Source: UBA5972 sp964588725
Lineage (GTDB): Bacteria; Pseudomonadota; Alphaproteobacteria; Rhodobacterales; Rhodobacteraceae
Length of the DNA: 36,720 bases
Reading direction: 5' to 3'
Assembly (NCBI GenBank): GCA_964588725.1
Contig: CAZPQL010000024.1
Coordinates: 1-36,720, forward strand
Part shown: positions 7,811 to 17,745 of the stretch, piece by piece
Layout: each line of letters begins with the position of its first letter
How positions within the stretch are numbered: the first letter of the stretch is position 1
Notes under the pieces: model-generated
The model's input: only the letters and a program-made list of their open reading frames with translations
What the model was told of the DNA's origin: nothing
Database searches by the model: none
Made by a program: the position numbers and the translations under genes

Positions 7811-7860
7811 CCAAGGGCTGGGATCATCCCGGATTTGATCCGGGTTCTCTTGGCCCTTGG
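7811..7860 (+). terminator. Nested hairpin 1 after rplL, attenuator-like
   Basis: Outer arms CCAAGGGC (7811-7818) and GCCCTTGG (7853-7860) enclose an inner hairpin CCCGGAT-TTG-ATCCGGG (7828-7844). No U-run follows, so this is not a classical terminator. It begins 7 nt after the rplL stop and could attenuate read-through into rpoB or protect the rplL 3' end. Confidence 0.5.
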
Positions 7861-7866
7861 TTGAGA

Positions 7867-7885
7867 CCCCGGATCAAGTCCGGGG
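7867..7885 (+). repeat. Palindrome ccccggatcaagtccgggg
   Basis: This is a 7-bp perfect stem (CCCCGGA/TCCGGGG) with a 5-nt loop. The same palindrome core (CCGGAT..ATCCGG type) also occurs in the previous hairpin. Palindromes of this form are widespread in alphaproteobacterial intergenic regions, so it may be a REP-like dispersed element rather than an rpoB-specific structure. Confidence 0.55.
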
Positions 7886-7896
7886 CAAGAAACACC

Positions 7897-7925
7897 GGCT
7901 GGACCCGCCAAAAGCAGGTCCGGCC
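7897..7925 (+). other. Hairpin in rplL-rpoB gap
   Basis: GGCTGGACC (7897-7905) pairs with GGTCCGGCC (7917-7925), giving a 9-bp stem with one G-U and an 11-nt loop. It is one of the series of hairpins in this gap. Confidence 0.5.
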
Positions 7926-7930
7926 AAATC

Positions 7931-7973
7931 CGTCTTTCAAGAGGCCTTGTGCGTCAGGACCTCTTGAAAGACG
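7931..7973 (+). promoter_or_regulatory. 14-bp perfect stem, likely RNase III-type processing hairpin
   Basis: CGTCTTTCAAGAGG (7931-7944) and its exact reverse complement (7960-7973) flank a 15-nt loop. This is the longest perfect stem in the window outside the YafY operator. In E. coli the rplL-rpoB gap contains an RNase III cleavage hairpin and an attenuator that set the ratio of ribosomal protein to polymerase mRNA. Position and length suggest the same role here; cleavage itself is inferred. Confidence 0.55.
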
Positions 7974-7997
7974 CGGTTAAAGGATCGGGTGCGCGGC

Positions 7998-8068
7998 TTT
8001 GGGAAGTCCCGCAAGAATAGGTCCCAAACCCACAGGTGAGCAGACCATTCCGGTGTCCCGACGGAATG
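7998..8068 (+). other. Two further hairpins before rpoB
   Basis: TTTGGGA (7998-8004) pairs with TCCCAAA (8022-8028). CATTCCG (8046-8052) pairs with CGGAATG (8062-8068). The second ends about 20 nt before the ribosome site AAGGTGA of rpoB (about 8085-8091). Confidence 0.4.
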
Positions 8069-8100
8069 TTGTGCGCGCAATCGAAAGGTGACTAAGAGTC

Positions 8101-11100
8101 ATGCCGCAGACCCATTCAGGCCACAAACGTATCCGCAAACATTTTGGCAAAATCCGCGAAGTTCTGGAAATGCCAAACCTGATTCAAGTTCAAAAAAGCA
8201 GCTACGAGCTATTTCTGAAATCCGGCGAAGCCCCAACACCCACGGACGGCGAAGGCATCAAAGGCGTGTTCCAGTCGGTATTCCCGATAAAGGATTTCAA
8301 CGAAACGTCTATTCTGGAGTTCGTAAAATACGAACTGGAAAATCCTAAATACGATGTGGAAGAATGCCAGCAACGCGACATGACCTATTCGGCGCCCCTG
8401 AAGGTCACGCTGCGTCTGATCGTTTTTGATGTGGACGAAGACACCGGCGCGCGGTCGGTCAAAGACATCAAGGAACAGGACGTGTTCATGGGCGATATGC
8501 CCCTGATGACGCCCAACGGCACGTTTGTTGTCAACGGGACTGAACGCGTCATCGTTAGCCAAATGCATCGTTCTCCAGGTGTGTTTTTTGACCACGACAA
8601 GGGCAAAACCCACTCAAGCGGCAAGCTGTTATTTACCAGCCGTATCATCCCTTATCGCGGCTCTTGGCTCGATTTTGAATTTGATTCCAAGGATCTGGTG
8701 CATGCGCGGATCGACCGTCGCCGCAAATTGCCGGTCACGACGCTGTTGATGGCTTTGGGTCTGGATCAGGAAGGCATTTGCGATGCCTATTACGACACCG
8801 TCAATTTCAAGCTGATCAAAAAGAAAAAGGCCTGGAGCACCCCGTTTTTTCCTGATCGGATCCGTGGCACCAAACCCGACTATGACATCGTCGATGCCAA
8901 GACTGGCGAGGTAATCGCGGAAGCCGGTAAAAAAGTCACCCCGCGTTCAGTGAAAAAGCTGATCGATGACGGCAAAGTCAAAAATATCCTTGTACCCTAC
9001 GAACAGATTGCTGGCCGCTATGTGGCCAAAGACATCATAAACGAGAAAACCGGCGAGATCTGGGTCGAAGCCGGGGACGAATTGACGTGGGAAGTCGACG
9101 CCAAAACCGAAGAAGTTGTTGGCGGTTCGCTGAAAACCCTGCTTGATAATGGTGTCACGGATATTCCGACTCTCGACATCGACAACATCAATGTGGGTGC
9201 CTACATCCGTAACACGCTGGCCGTGGACAAAAACCTGAACCGCGATACGGCGTTGATGGATATTTATCGCGTCATGCGCCCGGGTGAACCGCCTACCGTC
9301 GAAACTGCCTCGGCGTTATTTGACACGCTGTTCTTTGACGGTGAACGGTACGACCTGTCGTCGGTTGGGCGCGTTAAAATGAATATGCGTCTTGATCTGG
9401 ATGCACCCGATACCCTGCGCACCCTGCGGAACGAAGACATCATTGCGGTGATCAAAGCGCTGGTTGACCTGCGCGACGGCAAGGGTGACGTGGATGACAT
9501 CGACCACCTTGGCAACCGTCGTGTACGCTCTGTGGGCGAACTGATGGAAAACCAATACCGGGTTGGTTTGCTGCGTATGGAGCGTGCTATCCGCGAGCGC
9601 ATGTCGTCCGTTGAAATCGATAACACGATGCCCCAAGACCTGATCAACGCTAAACCGGCGGCGGCGGCGGTGCGGGAATTCTTTGGCTCAAGCCAGCTGT
9701 CTCAATTCATGGACCAGACCAACCCGCTGTCGGAAGTGACGCACAAGCGCCGTCTGTCGGCGCTTGGCCCCGGCGGTCTGACCCGTGAGCGTGCCGGTTT
9801 TGAAGTGCGCGACGTACACCCGACCCATTACGGTCGCATGTGCCCGATCGAAACGCCCGAAGGGCCAAATATTGGCCTGATCAACAGCCTTGCGTCCTAT
9901 GCGCGCGTGAACAAATACGGCTTTATCGAAACCCCGTACCGCAAAGTGGTGGACAGCCGTGTCACCGACGACGTCGAGTATATGTCGGCCACCGAGGAAA
10001 TGCGCCACACTGTTGCGCAGGCCAACGCTCAGCTTGATGAAAAAGGCAAATTTGTCAACGATCTGGCGTCAAGCCGCCGGTCGGGTGAATATACGCTGAC
10101 CGCGCCTGAAAACATCGATTATATCGACGTGTCACCCAAGCAATTGGTATCCGTCGCGGCATCGCTGATTCCGTTTTTGGAAAACGACGACGCCAACAGG
10201 GCCTTGATGGGCTCGAACATGATGCGTCAGGCCGTGCCGCTGCTTAAGGCCCAGGCCCCTTTCGTGGGCACCGGCATTGAATCGGTTGTAGCGCGTGACT
10301 CGGGTGCCGCTATTGTTGCGCATCGCGGCGGTATCATCGATCAGGTGGACGCCATGCGTATCGTTGTGCGCGTGACCGACAAATTGGAACCCGGCGACCC
10401 GGGTGTCGATATCTACCGTTTGCGCAAATTTCAGCGCTCTAACCAGAACACCTGTATCAACCAGCGCCCGCTGGTCAAAGTGGGCGACAAGGTTTCCAAA
10501 GGCGAAGTCGTCGCTGACGGTCCCAGTACCGATCTTGGCGAACTGGCACTGGGCAAAAACACGTTGGTCGCGTTCATGCCATGGAACGGCTACAATTATG
10601 AGGACTCGATCCTCATATCCGAGCGCATCGTCAAAGACGACGTGTTCACAAGCGTGCATATCGAAGAATTTGAAATCGCCGCGCGCGACACCAAACTCGG
10701 GCCCGAAGAAATCACCCGCGACATTCCGAATGTCGGCGAAGAGGCGCTGCACAATCTGGACGAGGCCGGTATCGTTTATATCGGTGCCGAAGTTGGTCCT
10801 GCGGATATTCTGGTTGGCAAGATCACCCCCAAGGGCGAAAGCCCGATGACGCCGGAAGAAAAACTTCTGCGCGCCATCTTTGGTGAAAAGGCCTCTGACG
10901 TGCGCGACACGTCTTTGCGTTTGCCGCCGGGAGACTATGGCACAGTGGTCGAAGTGCGTGTGTTTAACCGCCACGGTATCGAAAAAGATGAGCGCGCCCT
11001 GCAAATCGAGCGCGAAGAGGTGGAAACCCTGTCGCGCGACCGTGACGACGAATTGGCGATTCTGGATCGCAACATCTACGCGCGTCTGAAAACCGCCATT

Positions 11101-12240
11101 TTGGGTAAAGTGGCTGTCAAAGGTCCCAAGGGCGTCAAACCCAAATCCAAAGTCACCGAAGAGCTGCTTGAAAGTCTTTCAAAGGGACAGTGGTGGCAAC
11201 TGGCTCTGGGCGACGACAAAGAGGCAGCCGCAATCGAGGCACTGAACAATCAGTACGAACTGCAGAAAAACGTTCTGACTGCCCGTTTTGAGGACAAGGT
11301 CGAAAAGGTTCGTCGCGGCGACGATCTGATGCCCGGCGTGATGAAGATGGTCAAAGTCTTTATCGCCGTGAAACGCAAATTGCAGCCCGGCGATAAAATG
11401 GCCGGTCGCCACGGCAACAAAGGCGTGATCAGCCGCGTTGTACCGCAAGAAGATATGCCGTTCCTTGCAGATGGCACGCCGGTCGATTTCTGTCTGAATC
11501 CGCTGGGTGTGCCGTCGCGCATGAATGTGGGGCAAATTCTGGAAACCCACATGGGTTGGGCCGCGCGCGGTTTAGGCATGGCGATTGATCAGGGTTTGCA
11601 GGAATACCGTCGTTCCGGTGATATGAACCCGGTCCAGGAGGCCATGAAAATTGCCTACGGTGAAGAGCTTTACGAAGAGGTATTCAAAAAGATGCCCGAA
11701 AGCGCGTTACTGGAATGCGCTGATAACGTGACAGCGGGCGTGCCAATTGCCACGCCGGTGTTTGACGGTGCCAAAGAAGGCGACGTCAACAATGCGCTGG
11801 AACGTGCAGGTTTTGAAACTTCGGGGCAGTCGATCCTGTTTGACGGTCGCACAGGGGAACAATTTGCCCGCCCGGTGACCGTCGGCATGAAATACATCCT
11901 GAAACTGCATCACCTCGTAGACGACAAAATTCATGCCCGTTCAACCGGTCCTTACAGCCTTGTCACGCAGCAGCCACTGGGTGGTAAAGCGCAGTTTGGC
12001 GGACAGCGTTTCGGCGAAATGGAAGTCTGGGCGCTTGAAGCATACGGCGCGGCTTATACTTTGCAGGAAATGTTGACGGTGAAATCGGACGATGTGGCCG
12101 GTCGCACCAAGGTCTACGAAAGCATTGTCAAAGGCGAAGACAATTTCGAGGCCGGTGTACCGGAATCGTTCAATGTGCTGGTCAAAGAAATCCGTTCGCT
12201 CGGGCTGAATGTAGAGCTGCAGGACGCGGAGGTGGAATAA
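8101..12240 (+). CDS. rpoB: DNA-directed RNA polymerase subunit beta
   Basis: The beta subunit forms one pincer of RNA polymerase and, with beta', the active site. The 1379-aa protein is full length for alphaproteobacteria. The N-terminus (GHKRIRKHFGKIREVLEMPNLIQVQKSSYELFL) and the rifampicin-pocket region (FFGSSQLSQFMDQTNPLSEVTHKRRLSALGPGGL) are typical, with the usual Asp, His and Ser of drug-sensitive enzymes unchanged. Catalytic-region motifs are also present: MPWNGYNYEDSILISER, the lysine-bearing KRKLQPGDKMAGRHGNKGV, and the C-terminal GGKAQFGGQRFGEMEVWALEAYGAAYTLQEMLTVKSDD. The ATG at 8101 follows AAGGTGA. rpoC begins 52 nt after the stop. Confidence 0.99.
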   Translation: MPQTHSGHKRIRKHFGKIREVLEMPNLIQVQKSSYELFLKSGEAPTPTDGEGIKGVFQSVFPIKDFNETSILEFVKYELENPKYDVEECQQRDMTYSAPLKVTLRLIVFDVDEDTGARSVKDIKEQDVFMGDMPLMTPNGTFVVNGTERVIVSQMHRSPGVFFDHDKGKTHSSGKLLFTSRIIPYRGSWLDFEFDSKDLVHARIDRRRKLPVTTLLMALGLDQEGICDAYYDTVNFKLIKKKKAWSTPFFPDRIRGTKPDYDIVDAKTGEVIAEAGKKVTPRSVKKLIDDGKVKNILVPYEQIAGRYVAKDIINEKTGEIWVEAGDELTWEVDAKTEEVVGGSLKTLLDNGVTDIPTLDIDNINVGAYIRNTLAVDKNLNRDTALMDIYRVMRPGEPPTVETASALFDTLFFDGERYDLSSVGRVKMNMRLDLDAPDTLRTLRNEDIIAVIKALVDLRDGKGDVDDIDHLGNRRVRSVGELMENQYRVGLLRMERAIRERMSSVEIDNTMPQDLINAKPAAAAVREFFGSSQLSQFMDQTNPLSEVTHKRRLSALGPGGLTRERAGFEVRDVHPTHYGRMCPIETPEGPNIGLINSLASYARVNKYGFIETPYRKVVDSRVTDDVEYMSATEEMRHTVAQANAQLDEKGKFVNDLASSRRSGEYTLTAPENIDYIDVSPKQLVSVAASLIPFLENDDANRALMGSNMMRQAVPLLKAQAPFVGTGIESVVARDSGAAIVAHRGGIIDQVDAMRIVVRVTDKLEPGDPGVDIYRLRKFQRSNQNTCINQRPLVKVGDKVSKGEVVADGPSTDLGELALGKNTLVAFMPWNGYNYEDSILISERIVKDDVFTSVHIEEFEIAARDTKLGPEEITRDIPNVGEEALHNLDEAGIVYIGAEVGPADILVGKITPKGESPMTPEEKLLRAIFGEKASDVRDTSLRLPPGDYGTVVEVRVFNRHGIEKDERALQIEREEVETLSRDRDDELAILDRNIYARLKTAILGKVAVKGPKGVKPKSKVTEELLESLSKGQWWQLALGDDKEAAAIEALNNQYELQKNVLTARFEDKVEKVRRGDDLMPGVMKMVKVFIAVKRKLQPGDKMAGRHGNKGVISRVVPQEDMPFLADGTPVDFCLNPLGVPSRMNVGQILETHMGWAARGLGMAIDQGLQEYRRSGDMNPVQEAMKIAYGEELYEEVFKKMPESALLECADNVTAGVPIATPVFDGAKEGDVNNALERAGFETSGQSILFDGRTGEQFARPVTVGMKYILKLHHLVDDKIHARSTGPYSLVTQQPLGGKAQFGGQRFGEMEVWALEAYGAAYTLQEMLTVKSDDVAGRTKVYESIVKGEDNFEAGVPESFNVLVKEIRSLGLNVELQDAEVE

Positions 12241-12292
12241 CGGTGGGCGCCAAACCACCGCTTTCCCCGAAAAAGGATATTAGGAGTTCAAA

Positions 12293-15200
12293 ATGAACCA
12301 GGAAATCACGAACAATCCCTTCGCCCCCGTCCAGGCCCCAAGAACCTTTGACGAGATAAAAATCTCGCTGGCCAGCCCTGAGCGAATCCTGAGTTGGTCT
12401 TTCGGCGAGATTAAAAAGCCCGAGACCATCAATTACCGCACGTTCAAACCCGAGCGCGACGGGCTGTTCTGCGCGCGTATTTTTGGCCCGATCAAGGACT
12501 ACGAATGCCTGTGCGGCAAATACAAGCGCATGAAATACCGCGGCGTGACCTGCGAAAAATGTGGCGTCGAGGTGACCTTGCAAAAAGTCCGCCGCGAACG
12601 CATGGGCCACATCGAACTGGCCGCCCCGGTGGCGCATATCTGGTTCCTGAAATCGCTGCCGTCGCGCATCGGTCTGATGCTGGACATGACCCTGCGTGAT
12701 CTGGAACGCATCCTTTATTTCGAGCAATATGTGGTGATCGAACCCGGCCTGACCGATCTGGTCCACGGCCAGTTGATGACCGAAGAAGAGTTCATGGACG
12801 CCGAAGACGCCTACGGTGCAGACGCGTTTAACGCCGGCATTGGCGCTGAAGCCATCCGCGAGATGCTGTCCCAGATCGATCTGGAAGCCGAAGCCGCGCA
12901 ACTGCGCGACGAACTGGCTGTGGCTACGGGCGAACTGAAGCCAAAGAAAATAATCAAACGTCTGAAGGTTGTCGAAAATTTTCTTGAATCGGGCAACCGC
13001 CCGGAATGGATGGTTCTGACAGTCGTGCCGGTGATCCCACCGGAACTGCGCCCGTTGGTGCCACTGGACGGTGGTCGCTTTGCGACGTCTGACCTGAACG
13101 ATCTGTACCGTCGCGTTATCAACCGCAACAACCGTCTAAAACGCCTGATCGAGTTGCGCGCGCCCGACATTATTGTGCGTAACGAAAAACGCATGTTGCA
13201 AGAATCGGTTGACGCGCTGTTTGACAACGGCCGCCGTGGACGGGTGATTACCGGTTCCAACAAGCGTCCGCTGAAATCACTGTCTGACATGCTGAAGGGT
13301 AAACAGGGCCGGTTCCGGCAAAACCTGCTGGGTAAGCGGGTGGATTTTTCGGGTCGTTCTGTCATCGTGACTGGCCCCGAGCTGAAACTGCACCAATGCG
13401 GTCTGCCCAAGAAAATGGCTTTGGAGCTGTTCAAACCGTTTATCTATTCACGGCTTGAGGCCAAAGGTCTGTCTTCCACTGTCAAACAAGCCAAAAAGAT
13501 CGTTGAAAAAGAACGTGGCGAAGTTTGGGATATTCTGGATGAGGTCATCCGCGAACACCCGGTCATGCTGAACCGTGCGCCAACACTGCACCGTTTGGGT
13601 ATTCAGGCGTTTGAACCGGTTCTGATTGAAGGCAAAGCCATTCAGTTGCACCCGCTGGTGTGTTCCGCGTTTAACGCTGACTTTGACGGCGACCAAATGG
13701 CGGTTCATGTGCCGTTGTCGCTTGAGGCACAGCTCGAAGCCCGCGTTTTGATGATGTCCACAAATAACGTGCTGTCGCCGTCCAACGGCCAGCCGATCAT
13801 CGTGCCGTCACAGGACATGATTTTGGGTCTTTACTACATCACGCTGGAACGCGAAGGCCAAAAAGGCCAGGGCATGGTGTTTGGCGGCCTGGAAGAGGTC
13901 AACCATGCGCTGGACGCGGGCCTTGTCCACTTGCACAGTAAAATCACATGCCGGGTGCCGCAAATCGACGAAGAAGGCAACGAGGTGATGGTGCGCTTTG
14001 AATCCACGCCGGGCCGGGTGCGTCTTGGCGCTTTGATGCCCGCCAACCACAAAGCGCCATTTGATCTGGTGAACCGTCTGTTGCGTAAAAAGGAAGTCGG
14101 AGAAGTCATCGACACCGTTTACCGCTACTGTGGCCAGAAAGAATCGGTGATTTTTTGCGACCAGATTATGACCATGGGATTTCGCGAAGCCTTTAAGGCC
14201 GGGATTTCGTTTGGCAAAGACGACATGGTGATTCCCGACAGCAAATGGACAATTGTCAATTCCACCCGCGATTCCGTCAAAGAGTTCGAACAACAATATA
14301 TGGACGGCCTGATTACGCAGGGCGAGAAATATAACAAAGTTGTCGACAGCTGGTCGAAATGTTCCGATCTCGTGGCTGAAGAAATGATGGGCGAAATGTC
14401 GGCGATGCGCCGCGACGACGCCGGCGCAGAACTTGAACCCAACTCGGTTTATATGATGGCGCACTCCGGTGCCCGCGGGTCTCCGGCACAAATGAAACAG
14501 CTGGGCGGAATGCGCGGACTGATGGCCAAACCGAACGGTGAAATCATTGAAACCCCGATTATCTCGAATTTTAAGGAGGGATTGTCAGTGCTCGAGTATT
14601 TCAACTCGACACACGGGGCACGCAAAGGTTTGGCCGACACGGCGCTCAAAACCGCGAACTCGGGTTATCTGACCCGTCGTTTGGTTGACGTGGCGCAAGA
14701 CTGCATCGTGCGAGAGACCGATTGTGGTACGGAGCGCCGCATCACGGCGCGTGCGGCAATCAACGACGGTGAAGTCGTGGCGTCGCTGGCTGAACGTATT
14801 CTGGGCCGTGTCGCCGGAGAAGACGTGCTGCGGCCCGGAACGCAAGACCTGATCTGCCGCGCGGACGAACTGATCGACGAGCGTATGGCCGACATCATCG
14901 AAAGCGCCGGCGTACAATCGTTCCTGATCCGATCTCCGCTGACCTGCGAAGCCGAAGAAGGCGTGTGTGTCAAGTGCTACGGCCGCGATCTGGCTCGTGG
15001 TACGCAAGTTAACCTTGGCGAAGCCGTCGGCATCATTGCAGCCCAGTCAATTGGCGAACCGGGCACACAGCTGACGATGCGAACGTTCCATATTGGTGGT
15101 ATCGCACAAGGCGGTCAACAATCGTTCCAGGAAGCGTCGCACGACGGAAAAATTGAATTCCTGCGCAGCAATGTTCTGAAGAATGCCAATGGCGAGCATA

Positions 15201-16612
15201 TCGTCATGGCGCGAAACATGGAATTAATCGTTGCCGATGAAAATGGCGAAGAACTGGCGTCCCACAAAATGGGCTTTGGATCGCGTTTGTTGGTCAAAAA
15301 GGGCGCCAAGGTCAAACGAGGCGATAAGCTGTTTGAATGGGATCCGTTTACTTTGCCCATTATCGCCTCCGTGGACGGTGTGGCGAAATTTGTCGATCTT
15401 GCCGCAGGAATATCTCTGCGCGATGAAACCGACGATGCAACGGGAATTTCCCAAAAAATCGTGACCGATTGGCGCACAGCGCCCAAGGGCAACGATTTGA
15501 AGCCTGAAATCATTGTGATGGATCCCAACACCGGTGAACCGGTGCGGCTGAAGAACGGAAATCCGGAAACGCACGCCATGTCGGTTGACGCCATCTTGTC
15601 GGTCGAGGACGGACAAGAGATCAAAGCCGGTGACGTGTTGGCGCGGATCCCACGCGAGGGCACCAAAACCAAGGACATCACCGGTGGTTTGCCGCGGGTC
15701 GCAGAACTGTTCGAAGCACGCCGACCCAAAGACCACGCGATCATCGCGGAAGTCGACGGGCACATCCAATATGGGCGGGACTATAAAAACAAGCGCCGTA
15801 TTTCCATAATTCCCAACGACGACAGTCTTGAACCCGTTGAATACATGGTGCCCAAAGGCAAGCACATCCCCGTTCAGGAAGGTGACTTCATCCAAAAGGG
15901 TGAGTACATCATGGACGGCAATCCAGCCCCGCACGATATCCTGCAAATCATGGGTATCGAAGCGCTGGCCGATTATCTGATCGACGAAGTGCAGGATGTC
16001 TACCGTCTTCAGGGCGTGAAGATCAACGACAAGCACATCGAAGTGATTGTGCGCCAGATGCTCCAGAAATGGGAAATCAGCGCGTCCGGTGGCACCACGT
16101 TGCTGAAAGGCGAGCACGTTGACAAGGCGGAATTTGACGCGGTGAATGCCAAGGCGGTCGCCAATGGTCAGGAACCGGCCAAAGGTGGCCCCATCCTTCT
16201 GGGCATTACCAAAGCGTCATTGCAGACGCGGTCGTTCATATCAGCGGCGTCGTTTCAGGAAACCACACGGGTTCTGACCGAGGCGGCCACGCAGGGCAAG
16301 CGCGACAAGCTTATCGGGCTAAAGGAAAATGTGATCGTGGGTCGCTTGATTCCCGCCGGTACAGGCGGAGCGACGCAGCAGGTGCGCAAAGTCGCCCAGG
16401 ACCGTGACCGCGTGATCATTGAAGCCCGCCGCGCCGAAGCCGAAGCCGCCGCTGCCCTGCTTGCGCCGGTCGAGGACGAGAGCTCAGTCTTTGGTGGTGA
16501 TGTGGTGGAACGTGATCTCGACACCGGCGTCTTCGACACACCGGAACTGGATGACAACGACAGCGGTCTGGTCGACACACCGGAATCGATGGGCGAAGAA
16601 CAACCTGAATAG
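12293..16612 (+). CDS. rpoC: DNA-directed RNA polymerase subunit beta'
   Basis: Beta' carries the catalytic magnesium site. The 1439-aa protein contains the first zinc site (CLCGKYKRMKYRGVTCEKCG), the active-site loop NADFDGDQMAVH with its three aspartates, the trigger-loop region (EAVGIIAAQSIGEPGTQLTMRTFH) and the second zinc site (DCGTERR, then TCEAEEGVCVKCYG). It ends in an acidic tail (from about residue 1390: ESSVFGGDVVERDLDTG, DDNDSGLVDTPES). The start has AGGAG about 8 nt upstream. It closes the rplJL-rpoBC group and is followed by a clear terminator. Confidence 0.99.
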   Translation: MNQEITNNPFAPVQAPRTFDEIKISLASPERILSWSFGEIKKPETINYRTFKPERDGLFCARIFGPIKDYECLCGKYKRMKYRGVTCEKCGVEVTLQKVRRERMGHIELAAPVAHIWFLKSLPSRIGLMLDMTLRDLERILYFEQYVVIEPGLTDLVHGQLMTEEEFMDAEDAYGADAFNAGIGAEAIREMLSQIDLEAEAAQLRDELAVATGELKPKKIIKRLKVVENFLESGNRPEWMVLTVVPVIPPELRPLVPLDGGRFATSDLNDLYRRVINRNNRLKRLIELRAPDIIVRNEKRMLQESVDALFDNGRRGRVITGSNKRPLKSLSDMLKGKQGRFRQNLLGKRVDFSGRSVIVTGPELKLHQCGLPKKMALELFKPFIYSRLEAKGLSSTVKQAKKIVEKERGEVWDILDEVIREHPVMLNRAPTLHRLGIQAFEPVLIEGKAIQLHPLVCSAFNADFDGDQMAVHVPLSLEAQLEARVLMMSTNNVLSPSNGQPIIVPSQDMILGLYYITLEREGQKGQGMVFGGLEEVNHALDAGLVHLHSKITCRVPQIDEEGNEVMVRFESTPGRVRLGALMPANHKAPFDLVNRLLRKKEVGEVIDTVYRYCGQKESVIFCDQIMTMGFREAFKAGISFGKDDMVIPDSKWTIVNSTRDSVKEFEQQYMDGLITQGEKYNKVVDSWSKCSDLVAEEMMGEMSAMRRDDAGAELEPNSVYMMAHSGARGSPAQMKQLGGMRGLMAKPNGEIIETPIISNFKEGLSVLEYFNSTHGARKGLADTALKTANSGYLTRRLVDVAQDCIVRETDCGTERRITARAAINDGEVVASLAERILGRVAGEDVLRPGTQDLICRADELIDERMADIIESAGVQSFLIRSPLTCEAEEGVCVKCYGRDLARGTQVNLGEAVGIIAAQSIGEPGTQLTMRTFHIGGIAQGGQQSFQEASHDGKIEFLRSNVLKNANGEHIVMARNMELIVADENGEELASHKMGFGSRLLVKKGAKVKRGDKLFEWDPFTLPIIASVDGVAKFVDLAAGISLRDETDDATGISQKIVTDWRTAPKGNDLKPEIIVMDPNTGEPVRLKNGNPETHAMSVDAILSVEDGQEIKAGDVLARIPREGTKTKDITGGLPRVAELFEARRPKDHAIIAEVDGHIQYGRDYKNKRRISIIPNDDSLEPVEYMVPKGKHIPVQEGDFIQKGEYIMDGNPAPHDILQIMGIEALADYLIDEVQDVYRLQGVKINDKHIEVIVRQMLQKWEISASGGTTLLKGEHVDKAEFDAVNAKAVANGQEPAKGGPILLGITKASLQTRSFISAASFQETTRVLTEAATQGKRDKLIGLKENVIVGRLIPAGTGGATQQVRKVAQDRDRVIIEARRAEAEAAAALLAPVEDESSVFGGDVVERDLDTGVFDTPELDDNDSGLVDTPESMGEEQPE

Positions 16613-16737
16613 GGTTTTGTCGTCGAACTGCAGCCTTTCGCGTTTTACCTGAAACATTGCGTTTCACGTAAAGCGTTGAAATCTTTGATTTCAGGCAGCG
16701 TTGGATGGGTCCGGTTTGACGCGAAATGTTTAAAAAT

Positions 16738-16770
16738 GGGGCCTCGCTGGAAACGGCGGGGCCTTTTTTT
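16738..16770 (+). terminator. Rho-independent terminator after rpoC
   Basis: GGCCTCGC (16740-16747) pairs with GCGGGGCC (16756-16763) as an 8-bp stem with one G-U, followed by seven T (16764-16770). A further palindrome, GAAATC-TTT-GATTTC, lies upstream around 16678. The next gene on the other strand ends about 16786, so the terminator separates convergent transcripts. Confidence 0.85.
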
Positions 16771-16785
16771 GACTGTGAATGATTG

Positions 16786-17682
16786 TCATTGATTTGAAAT
16801 GCCCAGTTTCGAGCCGCGTTCTGCGGCCTTGATTTCAACCTCAGACAGTCCGAATTCATCGGCAAACGTGCGGCGTGCAGCAACCAGCCGCGGGTCGGCA
16901 GGGTCAAGCCCAATGGTGCGGATGAACTCCTTCTTGGCGTGGTTGGCGCGGTTTTCGACGTCGATCGCCGTACGCATGACCTGGTCGATCATCTCGCCGC
17001 CAAAGCTGACGTGGTAGGACTGCGTATAATCCTTGAAGTGATGCAGGATGTGCAGGCGCGTCACGCGTTTTTCCACGCCGAATTTGCGAATATTAAGGTG
17101 CGCGGTCATGTGATACCACTCGTACCCCAGAAACGCGATAACGTGACCAATGAAAACGGTCACCACCGCCATGTCAAAAGCGTTTGCAAACCCCAAGAGC
17201 GCGAAGTTCAAGCCGTACAACACCACGCCGCCGGTCATTACCGGTAACACGAACCAGATTGGTACGAACAACATGCGGCCGTTGTTGGGAAAATCATGGT
17301 GGCCGTAATGGGCCAGATACAGCACGTTGAAATAAAACTGATTTTGCGGTGGTTTCAGGTGAAAAATAAACCGGTGGATCAGATACTCGGTGAGCATCTG
17401 GCCGAAGAAACCCACTACGATCAGTGCCGCGAAAATGGCCTGCCAACGTGTGACTGCAAACAAGATCGTCAGGACCAGAACGCCCAGCAATACCTTGATC
17501 GCCAGATGTTGCCACAACAACGAAAACCGAAAACGCAAAGCGCGATCATCGCTTTTGACCTGCGTTTGAATATTGGCAATGGACAAGGGAGTGGCCCCGC
17601 TTTGGTTGGTTTGGAAATATAATAGCGCGGGCTGTAATAAAATGACAGACCGACGGATTTTATTGCTTTCAAGAGACGCCAT
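16786..17682 (-). CDS. Fatty acid hydroxylase / sterol desaturase superfamily protein
   Basis: Integral membrane di-iron oxygenase family (PF04116-type). The histidine clusters expected for the metal site are visible in order: HRFIFH, HYGHH, YHMTAH and HILHHF, embedded between hydrophobic stretches. Family members hydroxylate or desaturate fatty acids, sterols or carotenoids; the substrate here is unknown. The 298-aa form starts at ATG 17682 (MASLESNK). A GTG at 17715 would add 11 residues, and neither has a clear ribosome site. It faces rpoC tail-to-tail and shares a short upstream region with the divergent DMT transporter gene. Confidence 0.75.
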   Translation of the reverse strand: MASLESNKIRRSVILLQPALLYFQTNQSGATPLSIANIQTQVKSDDRALRFRFSLLWQHLAIKVLLGVLVLTILFAVTRWQAIFAALIVVGFFGQMLTEYLIHRFIFHLKPPQNQFYFNVLYLAHYGHHDFPNNGRMLFVPIWFVLPVMTGGVVLYGLNFALLGFANAFDMAVVTVFIGHVIAFLGYEWYHMTAHLNIRKFGVEKRVTRLHILHHFKDYTQSYHVSFGGEMIDQVMRTAIDVENRANHAKKEFIRTIGLDPADPRLVAARRTFADEFGLSEVEIKAAERGSKLGISNQ

Positions 17683-17745
17683 TTTCGACTGGTGGTGCCG
17701 ACCGGTCCAAGGCACAGTGAACGGGTACTAAACAGAAATCTCCAC

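Noticed and set aside
7867..7885. Dedicated rpoB terminator
   Set aside because: The palindrome lacks a T-run and matches a dispersed alphaproteobacterial palindrome type, so termination is not claimed.
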